Source: Pseudoips prasinana
Lineage: Eukaryota; Arthropoda; Insecta; Lepidoptera; Nolidae
Reading direction: 5' to 3'
DNA length: 64,000 nucleotides
NCBI GenBank assembly: GCA_951640165.1
Contig: OX621260.1
Location: 13,968,001 to 14,032,000 of the forward strand
The translations under genes were made by a program, and so were the position numbers. Under the pieces are notes generated by a model. The model saw nothing but the letters and a program-made list of their open reading frames with translations. It had not been told where the DNA came from and ran no database searches. How positions within the stretch are numbered: the stretch's first letter is position 1; every line of letters begins with the position of its first letter. Of this stretch, positions 23,401 to 35,400 are shown piece by piece.

Positions 23401-26400
23401 GTTACAAGACGAATGTAAAAAACATGGGTCGCTTACAAGCACGTAATAAAACTAAAAAAGTCAACACTTTTTGTAGAGTTTGTCCTGAAAAGCCAATTTT
23501 GTGCCATAACTGTTTTTTTAAACTACATACTTAGATTTTTCTTTCTAATGATAGGCTGTATAATTTCTAAAGAGTTACAGATTTTTATGTTAGTTACTTT
23601 TTATCAAAGTTTATACTTTGTGATATAGATGTAAGTTTTACAGACTGATTTTTGAAGACTTTTGATTATATAAAAGATGTGCCAAGCATAGGCTGTGTTG
23701 TTTCAAGAGATATTTAAGTTAGTTAGTTCATACTTTGATAATAGATGTAGGTTTTATTGACTGATTTTGAAGACTTTTATACATTTTGTTTTAGATTTAA
23801 CCATTGTTGTAATGCCAAGTATTTTGTGATTTTGATTTTATTGATCTCTTTATTGTTTTGTTTTGATATCTGTTATAAACAAGGCACCAAAGCATAGCTT
23901 GTACCTGCTCCCATGGCTTACAATTTTATTATTACTTTTATATTTAGTGTAGTTTCCATTTTTTATAAAAAATACGATTAAAATATTGATCTCTTTCTTT
24001 AATAAATATGATGGCAAAATATTATGTGTTTAATTATTTTTTTACGTAAATTATCTACTGAACCCATTACTTATTTGATACGTACTTGACTGTAAACTAT
24101 TATTATATTTCTAAAGACTTACTTGATTGCAAACACTGCGCCATCATCAGGGCTATTTTTTTTTATTATTCACGAAACGTACAGTTGTTAAGAAAAATTA
24201 ACATAATGAGAGCAAAGTACAATAAGACCAAAAAGTTCCATTAATTAGTAACGAATATAAGACCTAAGACACAAATGCGAATATCTACTTAATACGATAT
24301 TTAAACAGGAGAAAAGAAAATACAAGAAAAAAGCAATAATGTCTACACAAATACAAAAGAAATAAAACCTACATAATCTAAACGTTGTTTGAGAAGAAAC
24401 GTCTGTTGCGCCGGTATTTAATAAATATAACATACATTGCTTCAACAATATATCAGTTATTACGAAAATCACAATATAAATTACGTCGCCCACTTTCTTC
24501 TTGAAATTATCTAGAAATAAAGCAAATATTTCCACGTCTTCCAGTAGTTTTATGTATATTCTACATGGACGTCTAATAAATGTGTTTCTAGAGTAATTCA
24601 GTCTACACGCTAATATCCCATAAGTAGTTTTAGAACGGGAGGAGATTATATATAGCGTAGTATAATGGCCTACTATTCTAGGAATACCTTAAGATGTCTA
24701 GCCTTATTTTAAACCCAAAAGTAGTGTACTGTGACGATCTTCATGGTCCTGCACCTTCGTTCGTATAGTAAAACGTATTAAAAATAAATATTCAAAAATA
24801 AGTTTGTTTTTTTTATTATTATTAATGGCAATCTGCTGTTACTTTCAGCAATTTTGCCAATGTCATGTAATGGCTACACATGGGACAATGCAGGACTAAA
24901 AAAAAAAAGTTTTATTGATATATTTTTATCTGTCAGAGTCTACGACAGAAGCCTGGTAGGGAGCATTGTGACATACTATAGTGAAAAGTGAAGAAAATAT
25001 ATATCCAGTCTAAATCTAAACCCGAGTATTTTATTCCAATATAAAAAGATCCCGAACACATCTGGAGTACCAGATCGTTATAGTACTCACTGAGGCTGTC
25101 GGGGTTGTTCTCGGCGACGGCGATGCGCTGCAGCGCGTGGCGCAGCGCGCCGCACGACGCGTGCAGCTCGGCGATGAGCTGCTCCTCCTCGGGCGTGGCG
25201 TCGGCCGCGTTGGCCAGCAGCTCGCGGAGCAGCTCCGCGCTGTCCAGCGCCGAGCTCACCTCCTGCGCCCGCCGGCTGTTCTGCTCGGTGCGACGTTCTT
25301 CCTGAGAACCGCATTTTTTCATAGGGATTGTTTTTTTTCTCGTGACTACACCCTCCCTCTTGCCCACCACTGCAACTAGTTTAAGCCAAGATCAACAGTG
25401 GCACACAATGAAATGACACTGAGCGGTGTGGCTCAGGCATGTCCCGGGTTTGCCTTAACTGTCTTGGATCCCGCAACGAATTTAATCAGTAAGAAACAAG
25501 GAGGAGTTACAAAATGACATAGGGGTACCAACAGCTAGCTAATCCTTAAATTATTCTTCAAATATTAATTGTACTGTCAAGCATGATAAGGAATGTTCAG
25601 ATCTTGTAATGGAAAATAATGTGAACCCATCAAACATAAATGCCTACAATAAGAAAAACCAAAAAAATTGTATCAACCTGGTGCATCAAAATATTCAAGG
25701 TTTGATGGGGAAAGAGTTAGAATTGGAGTTGTTTTTGAATTGTAGCAATATTGATATTTTATGTTTAACTGAGCACTGGCTACAACGCCATCAATTCATT
25801 TCCAGCTTCAATAATCACCAGGTTGCAAGCTCGTTCATCAGAGAAAAGTATATTCATGGTGGCTCTCTAATATTAATAAATAATTTGTTGAAGTTTAAAG
25901 AAAGAAGTGACGTTGTGAGCCTCTCTGTTGAGCGAGTAGTAGAGATTTCATGTGTTGAGTTGGAGCGATTTATTGTTGTGAGTCTTTACAAACCTCCTTG
26001 TGCACCATTTGATACCTCTTCAGACATTATGGAGGATGCCTTAAATAAGTTAACTAATACCCATAAAACTGTTATCATTTGTGGAGATTTTAATGTAAAT
26101 ATTTTGGAGAAAAACTCAACAAGTTGTAATTTTTTAAATTTGTTTATGTCCTATAATTTACATCACAACTTTACAGAACCAACTAGAGTTACTGCCACAA
26201 GTGCTACATGCATTGACAATATATTTAGCTCGGCAAAACCTTTAAATAAATTAATAATGAATAAGATTCAGTCAGATCATTCTGGTCAGTTGGTCACTTT
26301 TTCAAATTCTCCAAAGGTTCAAAGTACACAAATAAGTTACATACCATATAGTGAAAGCCGTTTAGGAATATTTAAATATAATATAGCAAGAAAACTGGCA

Positions 26401-29400
26401 CTGTTGCCCTATCATAGTGATCCGGATCACTTGTACAACTCTTTATTCAACTTGATTAATGGTGAGTTCTGCTCAATATTCACACCCAAACAGTTGTCTG
26501 TAAGTAACCGTCTGATGTTCTGTGATTGGGCAACTCCAGGAATTTATAAAAGTCGCAATCAATTATATAAATTGTATGAAGAAAGATCCTATAATCAAAA
26601 TACGACTTTTCTAGAACATGTAAAACAATATGCCAAAACCTTTCGAAGAGCCTGTTCCATTGCTAAATCGATGTACTTAAAAAATATTATAAAAAATTCG
26701 ACAAATATTATTAAAACCACCTGGAAGATTATTAATACTGAGACAGGTAGGAAAAAAATACGTAGTCGTGATTTTAATTTAAGAATAAATAATGTTGACA
26801 TTATAAGCGATTTAGAAGTGGCGACTGAGTTTGAAAAATATTTTTCTAATGTTCCAATCGATGTTACCAAATCTCTTGCGTCTTCTTCTGTATCTGCTGA
26901 GCTAATACTCCAGCAAAGCGTAGAGAAGTGTGACACAGATTTTGAATTCTCGGTGGTTAACCCTAAAGATATTTTGAATGCTTTCAAAAGTATTAATATG
27001 AAAACCACTAGGGATCTGTGGGGTTTATCTGTTAAGACTATTTCATCAATTATAACTATAATCGCCCCACATCTAGCTGCTGTGTTCAATTGCTGTGTCG
27101 CATCTGGCGTATTTCCTGACTTGATGAAGTATAGTAAAATTATTCCATTGTTTAAAGCTGGTGATACTTCAGATCCTTCAAATTTCCGACCTATTTCCGT
27201 ATTGCCCACTCTAAGTAAAATATTTGAAAAGCTAATGCTTAGCCAGTTGCTCAGTCACTTTAATATACATAATTTACTTCATCGGAAACAGTTTGGATTC
27301 ACGAAGGGTTGTTCAACTATAGATGCAGGAGTCAATCTGTTAAAAAGTATATTCGCGGCTTGGGAGGACTCGCAGGATGCATTAGGTATCTTTTGCGATT
27401 TGTCCAAAGCATTTGATTGTGTTCATCATGACACTCTTGTCAGGAAACTACACCACTACGGTATCAGGAACAAGGCTCTCGAACTTTTGACTTCTTACTT
27501 GGGCAATAGAATTCAGAAGGTCGATATAAATGGTAAAAAATCTGCGGGATCCCCAGTGGTAATGGGCGTTCCACAGGGATCGATTCTCGGCCCATTCTTA
27601 TTTTTAATCTATATAAATGACTTACCCTACTATGTAAGGGATAAACATGAGATTGTTTTGTTTGCGGATGATACTTCATTGACGTTTAAAATAAATCGAC
27701 AATTACGCAATTTTGACGAAGTAAATGACGCAATCTCTAAAGTTGTTCATTGGTTTAATGCTAATAATCTTTTGCTAAATGACAAGAAAACTAAAGTCAT
27801 AAAATTCTCTACACCTAATGTGAAACAGGTGGCTACCAATGTACAGCTTAATGGAGCTGGATTGACCCCTGTTGAGTCAACTGTGTTTTTGGGTATCACA
27901 ATTGATTCAAAACTACAATGGGGCCCACAAATAGAAAAACTATCAGGCAAATTAAGTTCTGCTGCATATGCTGTTAAAACTATAAGACGGCTTACTGATG
28001 TGGATACAGCTAGAATGGTTTATTTCAGTTATTTTCATAGTATAATGTCCTATGGAATTCTTCTCTGGGGTAGCGCTGCGGACATTAACACCATATTTGT
28101 ATTGCAAAAAAGAGCTGTAAGAGCAATATATAAACTTGGTCCGCGAGAATCTTTGAGAGAGAAGTTTAAAGAGATTAACATTCTGACTGTAGCATGTCAG
28201 TATATATATGAGAATCTAATTTATATGCATAAATATAAAGACTCCTTCTGTAAAAGGAGTGATACTCATAATATAAATACTCGATATAAGCATAACTTTG
28301 TGTTACATACCACCCGTCTCCACAAAGTAAGTAACTCTTTTATGGGGCAATGTATAAGATTCTATAACAAACTTCCCAGTGATATCCGAGAAATGTCTAT
28401 GAATAAGTTGAAAAGAATTATAAAAGCCAAATTGTGTAGCAGGGCTTATTACAAAACTTCTGATTATTTAAGTTACAAAACAGCTTGGGATTGAGTCGCT
28501 CTAAATTAACACATTTAAACACAATGTAAATTTATTTAAGAAATATATATTTTAAAAAAGGATTCCTACTGAGTTTTCTGGCAGTGTTTCTCAGTAGCTG
28601 CCACGTCATGCACTGCACGGTAGGGTAAAAAAAATTGACGATTCCACACAAATGTAATATTTTAACGGAATAAACGACTTTTGAATTTGAATTTGAATTT
28701 GAAAACTTACTTATCATATGGGCAGTGGTTGCCCTAGTGTCAGAGTTATTTAAGCCGCCCAGTAGGCTACCGACATGGCTTAACGACTGTTGCCTAATGG
28801 TGTAAACATTAGGGATCGACAGCTTCGGACCCCCCGTCACCGTCGTACCATGATTGGGACGACCAGTTGGAGGTGACGGAGGGGGAGTTGGACCGAGCAG
28901 TACGGCGACTTGCGGCCCGAAATACCGCCCCTGGCCCATGGGATACCGGGCAGGGCGTGAGTTTGCGCCCTGGCAGTCCTGGGGGACCGGTTAAGACAAC
29001 TATTCACCAGCTGCCTCCATAGTGCCGTGTTCCCCACCTGCTGGAAAGAGGCAAGGCTAGTGCTTCTGCAGAATTGCTGCCGATTCTCCCTCGGCGTTCC
29101 GACCAATCTGCTTGCTGGACGAGGCGGGCAAGCTTTGAGCGTGTCATAGCCGCCCGTCTCAGCGAGCATCTGTCGCGCGTTGGCCCTGACTTATCGGACA
29201 GCCACTTCCTTTTCCGGCAGGGACGTTCGACGTTGGACGCGATCAACCGCGTCCGCGCCCTGTCGGAGCCCGCCGTTCGGGCAGGGGAGGTGGCGTATCA
29301 GCGTCCCAGGGGTGACACAGGAAGAGTTGAGGGCGGCCGTGATGCGGCTCCGGGCCAAAAACGTGGCTCCGGGGCCCGACGGGATTCACGGCTGTGCGTT

Positions 29401-32400
29401 GGCCCTCGCTCTGAAAGAGCTAGGTCCCCAACTGACGGGACTCTACACAGCGTGCCTTGAGTGGGGCCAGTTTCGCACTTTGTGGAAATCTGGTCGTCTG
29501 GTCCTGCTCAGAAAGGCGGGGCGCCCTGCAGACTCGCCGTCCGGGTACCGGCCCAAAGTGCCGCTGGACGAGGTGGGCAAGCTGCTCGAGCGGATAATTG
29601 CAGTCCGCCTCGTCGGCCACTTGTGCGGAGAGGGGCCGGACCTGGACGAGAGCCAGTTCGGCTTTCGGCATGGGCGCTCTACCATCCACGCTGTGTCGAG
29701 GGCGAGAGTCCTGGCGGAGGAAGCGGTGTCCCGGGGTGGGGTGATGTTGGCGGTGTCCTTGGACATCTCCAACGCCTTCAACACCCTGCCCTGGAGTTGC
29801 ATTCGGGAGGCACTGCGATATCATCGGGTGCCTTCCTACCTCCACCACATCGTTGGGGATTACCTGGCGGAGAGGTGTGTCACCTACGTGGGACGTGATG
29901 GCGGACACCGGCACTCAATGTCGTGCGGTGTTCCACAGGGTTCGGTTTTGGGCCCACTCCTGTGGAACATCGGGTACGACTGGGTGCTGAGGGGCGAACA
30001 CCAGCCGGGCGTGGACCTGACGTGCTATGCGGACGACACGCTGGTCACGGCCCGTGGGAGTTCGCACAGGGAGGCAGCGTTGCTGGCGACGGCTGCGGTC
30101 TCACAGGTGGTGAGCCGCATCCGGCGCCTCGGGCTGGAGGTGGCCCTCAACAAGTCGGAGGCCATGATGTTCCATGGTCCCCGGCGGGCGCCGCCGCCCG
30201 GATCACACATTGTGGTCAGGGGGGTCCGGATCGCTGTCGAGCCTACCATGAAGTACCTGGGATTGGTGCTCGACAGCCGGTGGGACTTTGGACCCCACTT
30301 CCGGCGGCTGGTGCCTAAGCTGATGGGCGCGGCTGGGGCGCTGTCAACGCTGCTTCCCAATCTGGGGGGCCCGAGCGCAGCCTGTAGGCGGCTCTACATG
30401 GGGATCGTGCGATCGATGGCCCTGTACGGGGCCCCGATCTGGGCGGCTGACCTGACGGCCGGCAGCATTGCTGTTCTGCGGAGACCGCAGAGTCATTAGG
30501 GGATATCGCACGGTCTCCTACGAGGCGGCCTGTGTACTGGCCGGATCCCCGCCCTGGGACCTCGAGGCGAAAGTACTCGCGTCACCGTACCGGTGGCGCG
30601 AGGAGATGCTGGCGCAAGGCGAGCGGCCGATGCTGCGGAAAGGGAGAGGGAGATCACATCCTCCCACCCGGCCCGCAGCAGACGCACCGGGCGTCGGCGG
30701 AGGGCGGACAACGCCCTCTTCCAGCCCCCCTAAAATGGGTCCAGGGGCGACGGACTCGGGGGCGTCCGTCACCCACTACACATCTGGACCCGAGGCGGCG
30801 GCGCGACGTGTTCCACCCCTCTTAGACGTTGCGGGGGGAGTTTAACACCTCACTCCCCCCGCTAATGCGAGGACGCCCGCATACATGGGCCAGCACCAGC
30901 CGGGGTTGCGGAAGTATCGTTCGTTCCCGCGACCCCTGGCGCAGGTGTGAGATGGAACACCGGGGTGGTTTTTAGTCAGTAGGAGTCTGACAGACCCCTC
31001 CGCCTCCCCCAAGGCGGAGGACATCCATGCAGGATTTTCCACCCCGCAAAAAAAAAAAAAAAAAAAGGGGGAGGCGGCGTTGGCGGTGAGCTTAGACATC
31101 GTCAACGCCTTGAACTCCGTCCCCTGGCGGGCGATACGGGGGCACTGGTCCATCATAACGTGCCTCCCTATCTCCGTGGTATAGTCGGGGCATATTTGCG
31201 CGATAGGACGATTAAATTCGTCGGTCGGAACGGGACTGAGTTCCAGAGGGAGCTCTCCTGCGGGGTTCCTCAGGGGTCCGTGTTAGGACCTCTGCTATGG
31301 AGCCTCGCGTACGATGCGGTCCTGCGGATAAGCCTCCCTCCCGGGGTGAGCGTCGTCTGCTAGGCGGACGATACGCTTGTCATGGCCCGGGAGGTAAATT
31401 TCCAGCGGGCGGTACGGCTTGCCGAACTCGGTGTCGCGTGTGTCGTCGCGGCCATAATGAGACTGGGCCTTCGGAAAGCGCCTCACAAGACCGAGGCGCT
31501 ATGGTTCCACGGCTTACGTCGTAGGGAGGAACCACCCAGTATTTCGATGCGTGTAGTTGACGCAGGAACAGGGTGGGGCGGTACATGAAGTACCTGAGCC
31601 CTCACCCTAGACAGCCGATGGGGCTTCGAGGAGCATTTCGAGCGTCTGGCCCCCCGAGTGCGCCGGGTAACCGGTGCGTTGCACCGGCTTTTGCCGAACC
31701 TCGGGGGTCCCAGGGAAGAAGTTCGCCGCCTCTACGGAGGTGTCGTGCGATCCATGGTCCTTTATGGGGCGCCCATCTGGTCTGAACGCCTGACGGGCGC
31801 CTCCCGCTGCAGAGCTATTTTGAACAGCCTGCAGCGTGTGGTGGCCATACGGATCGCACGAGGATACCGGGCGGTGTCCTTTGAGGCGGCGACACTCCTG
31901 GCGCGCCTCCCGCCGTTTGATCTCCTGGCGCGACGGTTTACACCGAGATCCGCGTCCGCCGGGAGAGCGGAAAGGCGCCAGAGCAGACGCTCATTGCCTA
32001 TAGGCGGGATGCACACCGGCGCGTACTAACACAGTGGCGCGCACGGCTGGAGTTGCGCCTGAACGCGCGCCAACGTGCCGTCGGTGCTATCCTGCCTAAC
32101 CTCGAGGCCTGGGTGGGAAGGAAGGGCGGTTACGTCACCTACAGACTGACACAGATACTCACCGGATACGGGTGTTTCGGTGAGTATCTGTGCCGAATCG
32201 GCCGAGAAGCGACGACACATTGTCACCATTGCGGGAGCGACCTGGACTCTGCCCAGCATACGCTGGAGGAGTGCCCGGCCTGGGAGGCCGAGAGACGAGT
32301 CCTGGTCGCTGAGATCGGACGGGATCTTTCACCGCCAGCAGTCGTGTATGCAATGCTGGTTGGCGACTCCACCAAATGGGACGCCGTGGTCTCCTTCTGT

Positions 32401-35400
32401 GAGGCAGTTTTGCTGCAGAAGGAGGCCGCCGAACGGGATCGGGAACGAGCCGATCCCGCTCGTAGGCGGAGGAGACGTCGGGGTAGCAGCGGCAGCCGTT
32501 AGCCCAACTCCCCTCGGGGCCGCGGCGGCAGTGTGAGAAGTGTCCTCTACTGTCGCCACGTACAAGCGGCTCCGGGATGACAGCGATCTGTTTGTTGCGC
32601 AGTCGCTGTGCCGTACTGGCAGGAGTCGGCAATAGGGGAGGGCAATCCAAAGGAGCCCTCCCAGGGTACGTGTCCCGACCATCTGGGACATGGCGCAAAA
32701 GGGGGGTACCGGAGCAGCAAACCCGCGTTCCCGGGACTCCCCCATCAGGCGCCAAGAGAAGTCCACGGCAGGTAGGTTTAGTCGGTGCAAGTCCGACATA
32801 CCCACCCGCAGACACTTTTTGCGGGTGGCATGCGAAGGCATTCGCCCTACTTTAACAAAAAAAAAAAAAAATAGGGATCGACAGCTTAACGAGCCCTCCG
32901 AAGCATGGAGACGCTCAAAAAATAAACTTTGTAGTATAAAGCTTATATAGCCAAATAACACAAAGGCTATAATTTATAAAATTTGAAGCATCTTCTACAC
33001 TACCTTCCATTCCTAAGGTTGCCATCCATCTAGACTGCAGTTGTGCAGTCTATATGGATGGCAACCACCAGTGCGACCGTGTACAAGATGCTTAACACGG
33101 GTAAAAACCGCGGGAATTGTGAGTATGGATGTATAGATGTTTGTTACTCTTTCACGCAAAACTACGCAACAGATTTTGATGAAACTATATAATAATATAA
33201 CTTACATAGCCGAATAAAATATAGACTATAATTTATAAAGTTTAACGCAGGTAAAACAGCGGGGCACAGCTAATAGTATAAATGCGCAAGTTTGTGAGTA
33301 CGGATTTATGAAAAAAAAAATATGAAAAATATGTTTAATTTTGACAAAAATAAATCTTACCATACATAGCAAAAATAAAATAAAAATTTAGTTGAGAGTC
33401 AAAAAAGGCCACTATCTCAGCATTAGCTACGGCAAACATAATAAGCAGCGCTGATCTTCCGATAGATACGTATGGATTTTTGCTGCTCTTTCACGCAACA
33501 ATTACGGCACAGATTTTGATGAAAATTTGTAGTAATATAGCTTATATATGCGACTAACGCATAGGCCATAATTTATAATTTTTTGGAATACTTTTATGGA
33601 ATAAAAGTAATTTTTTTTATGGAAGAAATGAATTTGAATCTTGAGCCAATTGGAACTATGTTACTCACCATCATTTTTTTTACAGTGATAACCAATTCAT
33701 TAACATAAAATTAAATGGTTAACAGTTGGGGCGCATCCGGTCGGAGGACTTAATAAACACAGGACCCGTCATAATAATAATATTGAATGATTACCTTAAT
33801 TATAGACAGAACCATGCAGATGCAGTAAATATCTAAAATGATAAATTGATATAATTAAACCTATAACATCACTTGGACAATAACTTAAATAAGCTAGCTA
33901 AGTAACTAAATTATAATGTATCTGAGTGTAAAATAAAAATAAATGGCTGTAATAAATCTCTGGGGACAACTAACACTGCCAGTTGATAGCAAAGCAGAAC
34001 CTGTACTACTATAATCAACCAACTGATAAACATACTTACATATTTCTAAATACATACATATTAAAGGTAAATTACACCCAAACACAGAACAAATAATCAT
34101 GTTGATCACACAAAGATTTGTCCTAAGTGGGAATTGAACCCACAACCTCTGGCGGCTTAGCAGGGTCAATAGACCAACAGGCCAGTCAAGACACTATTAT
34201 AATTGCTGAATATACTCACTTCTTTGACCATACTTTTAATAAGTCTATTGGCATGTTGCAAATCTTCAGGCTTTTTACTTTGCAGTAGTTTTTGTAGTAG
34301 CTTAGATTTCTCTTCATCTTCAAATGTAGCGTTTCTACATCTGGATCGGGGAGGCACGCCATCCTCTGGAGGTAGCGGTGGGGGAGTTTCTTTCACAACT
34401 CCTTGATTCTTCAGCATGTCATAGGCAACTTTGAATTTAGTCTCCTTTGGGTATTCTATAGACCAGGCGTGTAGTAGTTGAAGGACCTAAAATCGAAATA
34501 TTTCAATATTAAATTGTTTACAAGTCATCAATAAATATTACTTTAAGGCTTTTACCAGGCTTTATCTCATGAACTGTGATAGTTAGACTGATGATGTGTC
34601 CCAGATGATGTATTTCTGTTGCAGCTTTAAAAACAAATAGAAAAAAAAAAAAAAAAAGGTCTGGTGCCCACTATCGGTCGTTATCAGTTCGGCTCGGTAG
34701 AGCTCGGGCGCCTGAGAGCTGCCTCGGCAGCTATAAACAGTTGTGCGTGTGTATTTATAACGTTGGATTGGGACTTAGTTCTCATTGTTCATCTTGCTGA
34801 AGAAGAAGAGAAACTTGGACCCTTAAGGCAAAGAAGAATATTTTGGATGCTTACGGCCGCCGAGGCAGCCCGAAGTCGCCCGACTCTGCTCCTCAGACCC
34901 ACTATTGGTGGGCATTGGTGCGGCTAGGTACAGCTCCGGGTGCTTTAAGGCGGCTTCGGGCGCCTGACAGCTGTGTCGGGCGGCTTCGGGCGCCTGAGAG
35001 CTGCGTCGGGCAACTTACTCTGTGATATTTCTGCCGCCCGAACTATTCTGTGGCTAAATATCGTTCTATAATATCATTTATATCTTTCGCTTGCGAGCGA
35101 CCCGTCGCGACGTTAGATCCCACTCTCTCTTGGCTCTATGAATGAAACAGTTCAGTTACTCTGTACTATCTCGCTCTGAGCGAGATATAAAAGAGTGATA
35201 TATATCTTAGATCGAAAAGATATATATCTCTCTTTTCTTTTCAGTGATATATTTTGCGCATCTCAAGTGGCTACCCAAAATCAGCTACGGCGTCCTTGGG
35301 CGTGCTTACGACTGCCGAGGTAGCTCTCAGGCGCCCGAACTCTACCGAGCCGCACCGATGCCGGGCGCCGGGCCTAAATATTTAAGGGGGCTCTCATACA

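Larger units (their letters stand above)
28860..32502 (+). pseudogene. R1-like reverse transcriptase of the host element, broken
   Basis: Left part: a GELDRAVRRLA segment followed by APGP, then frameshifted finger motifs to a FRQGRSTLDAINRVRAL segment near 29212-29260. Right part (31067 on): ALAVSLDIVNALN, GVPQGSVLGPLLWSLAYD, then TAG in place of the expected Tyr of the YADD box near 31360. Further pieces are in other frames, and a C-terminal CHHCGSDLDSAQHTLEECPA zinc knuckle lies near 32222-32281, typical of R1/TRAS/SART relatives. Inactive: frameshifts, a stop in the catalytic motif and a 1.77-kb insertion. Confidence 0.85.
28826..32871 (+). mobile_element. R1-clade non-LTR element (host), split by a second element
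   Basis: The composite is flanked by the 16-bp direct repeat TAGGGATCGACAGCTT (28810-28825 and 32872-32887). Left coding part 28826-29295 (RT fingers, with frameshifts); right part 31067-32856 (RT palm onward, C-terminal zinc knuckle, 3' UTR); A-tail 32857-32871. The sequence reads across from GGGGAGGTGGCG at 29295 to GGGGAGGCGGCG at 31079, showing one element interrupted by another. Confidence 0.85.

Noticed and set aside
26595..27209. 204-codon minus-strand open frame
   Set aside because: It is the antisense of the intact LINE ORF and has no protein-like features.
32159..32961. Long minus-strand frames over the R1-like region
   Set aside because: The GC-rich antisense of the reverse transcriptase gives long chance frames; no domain.
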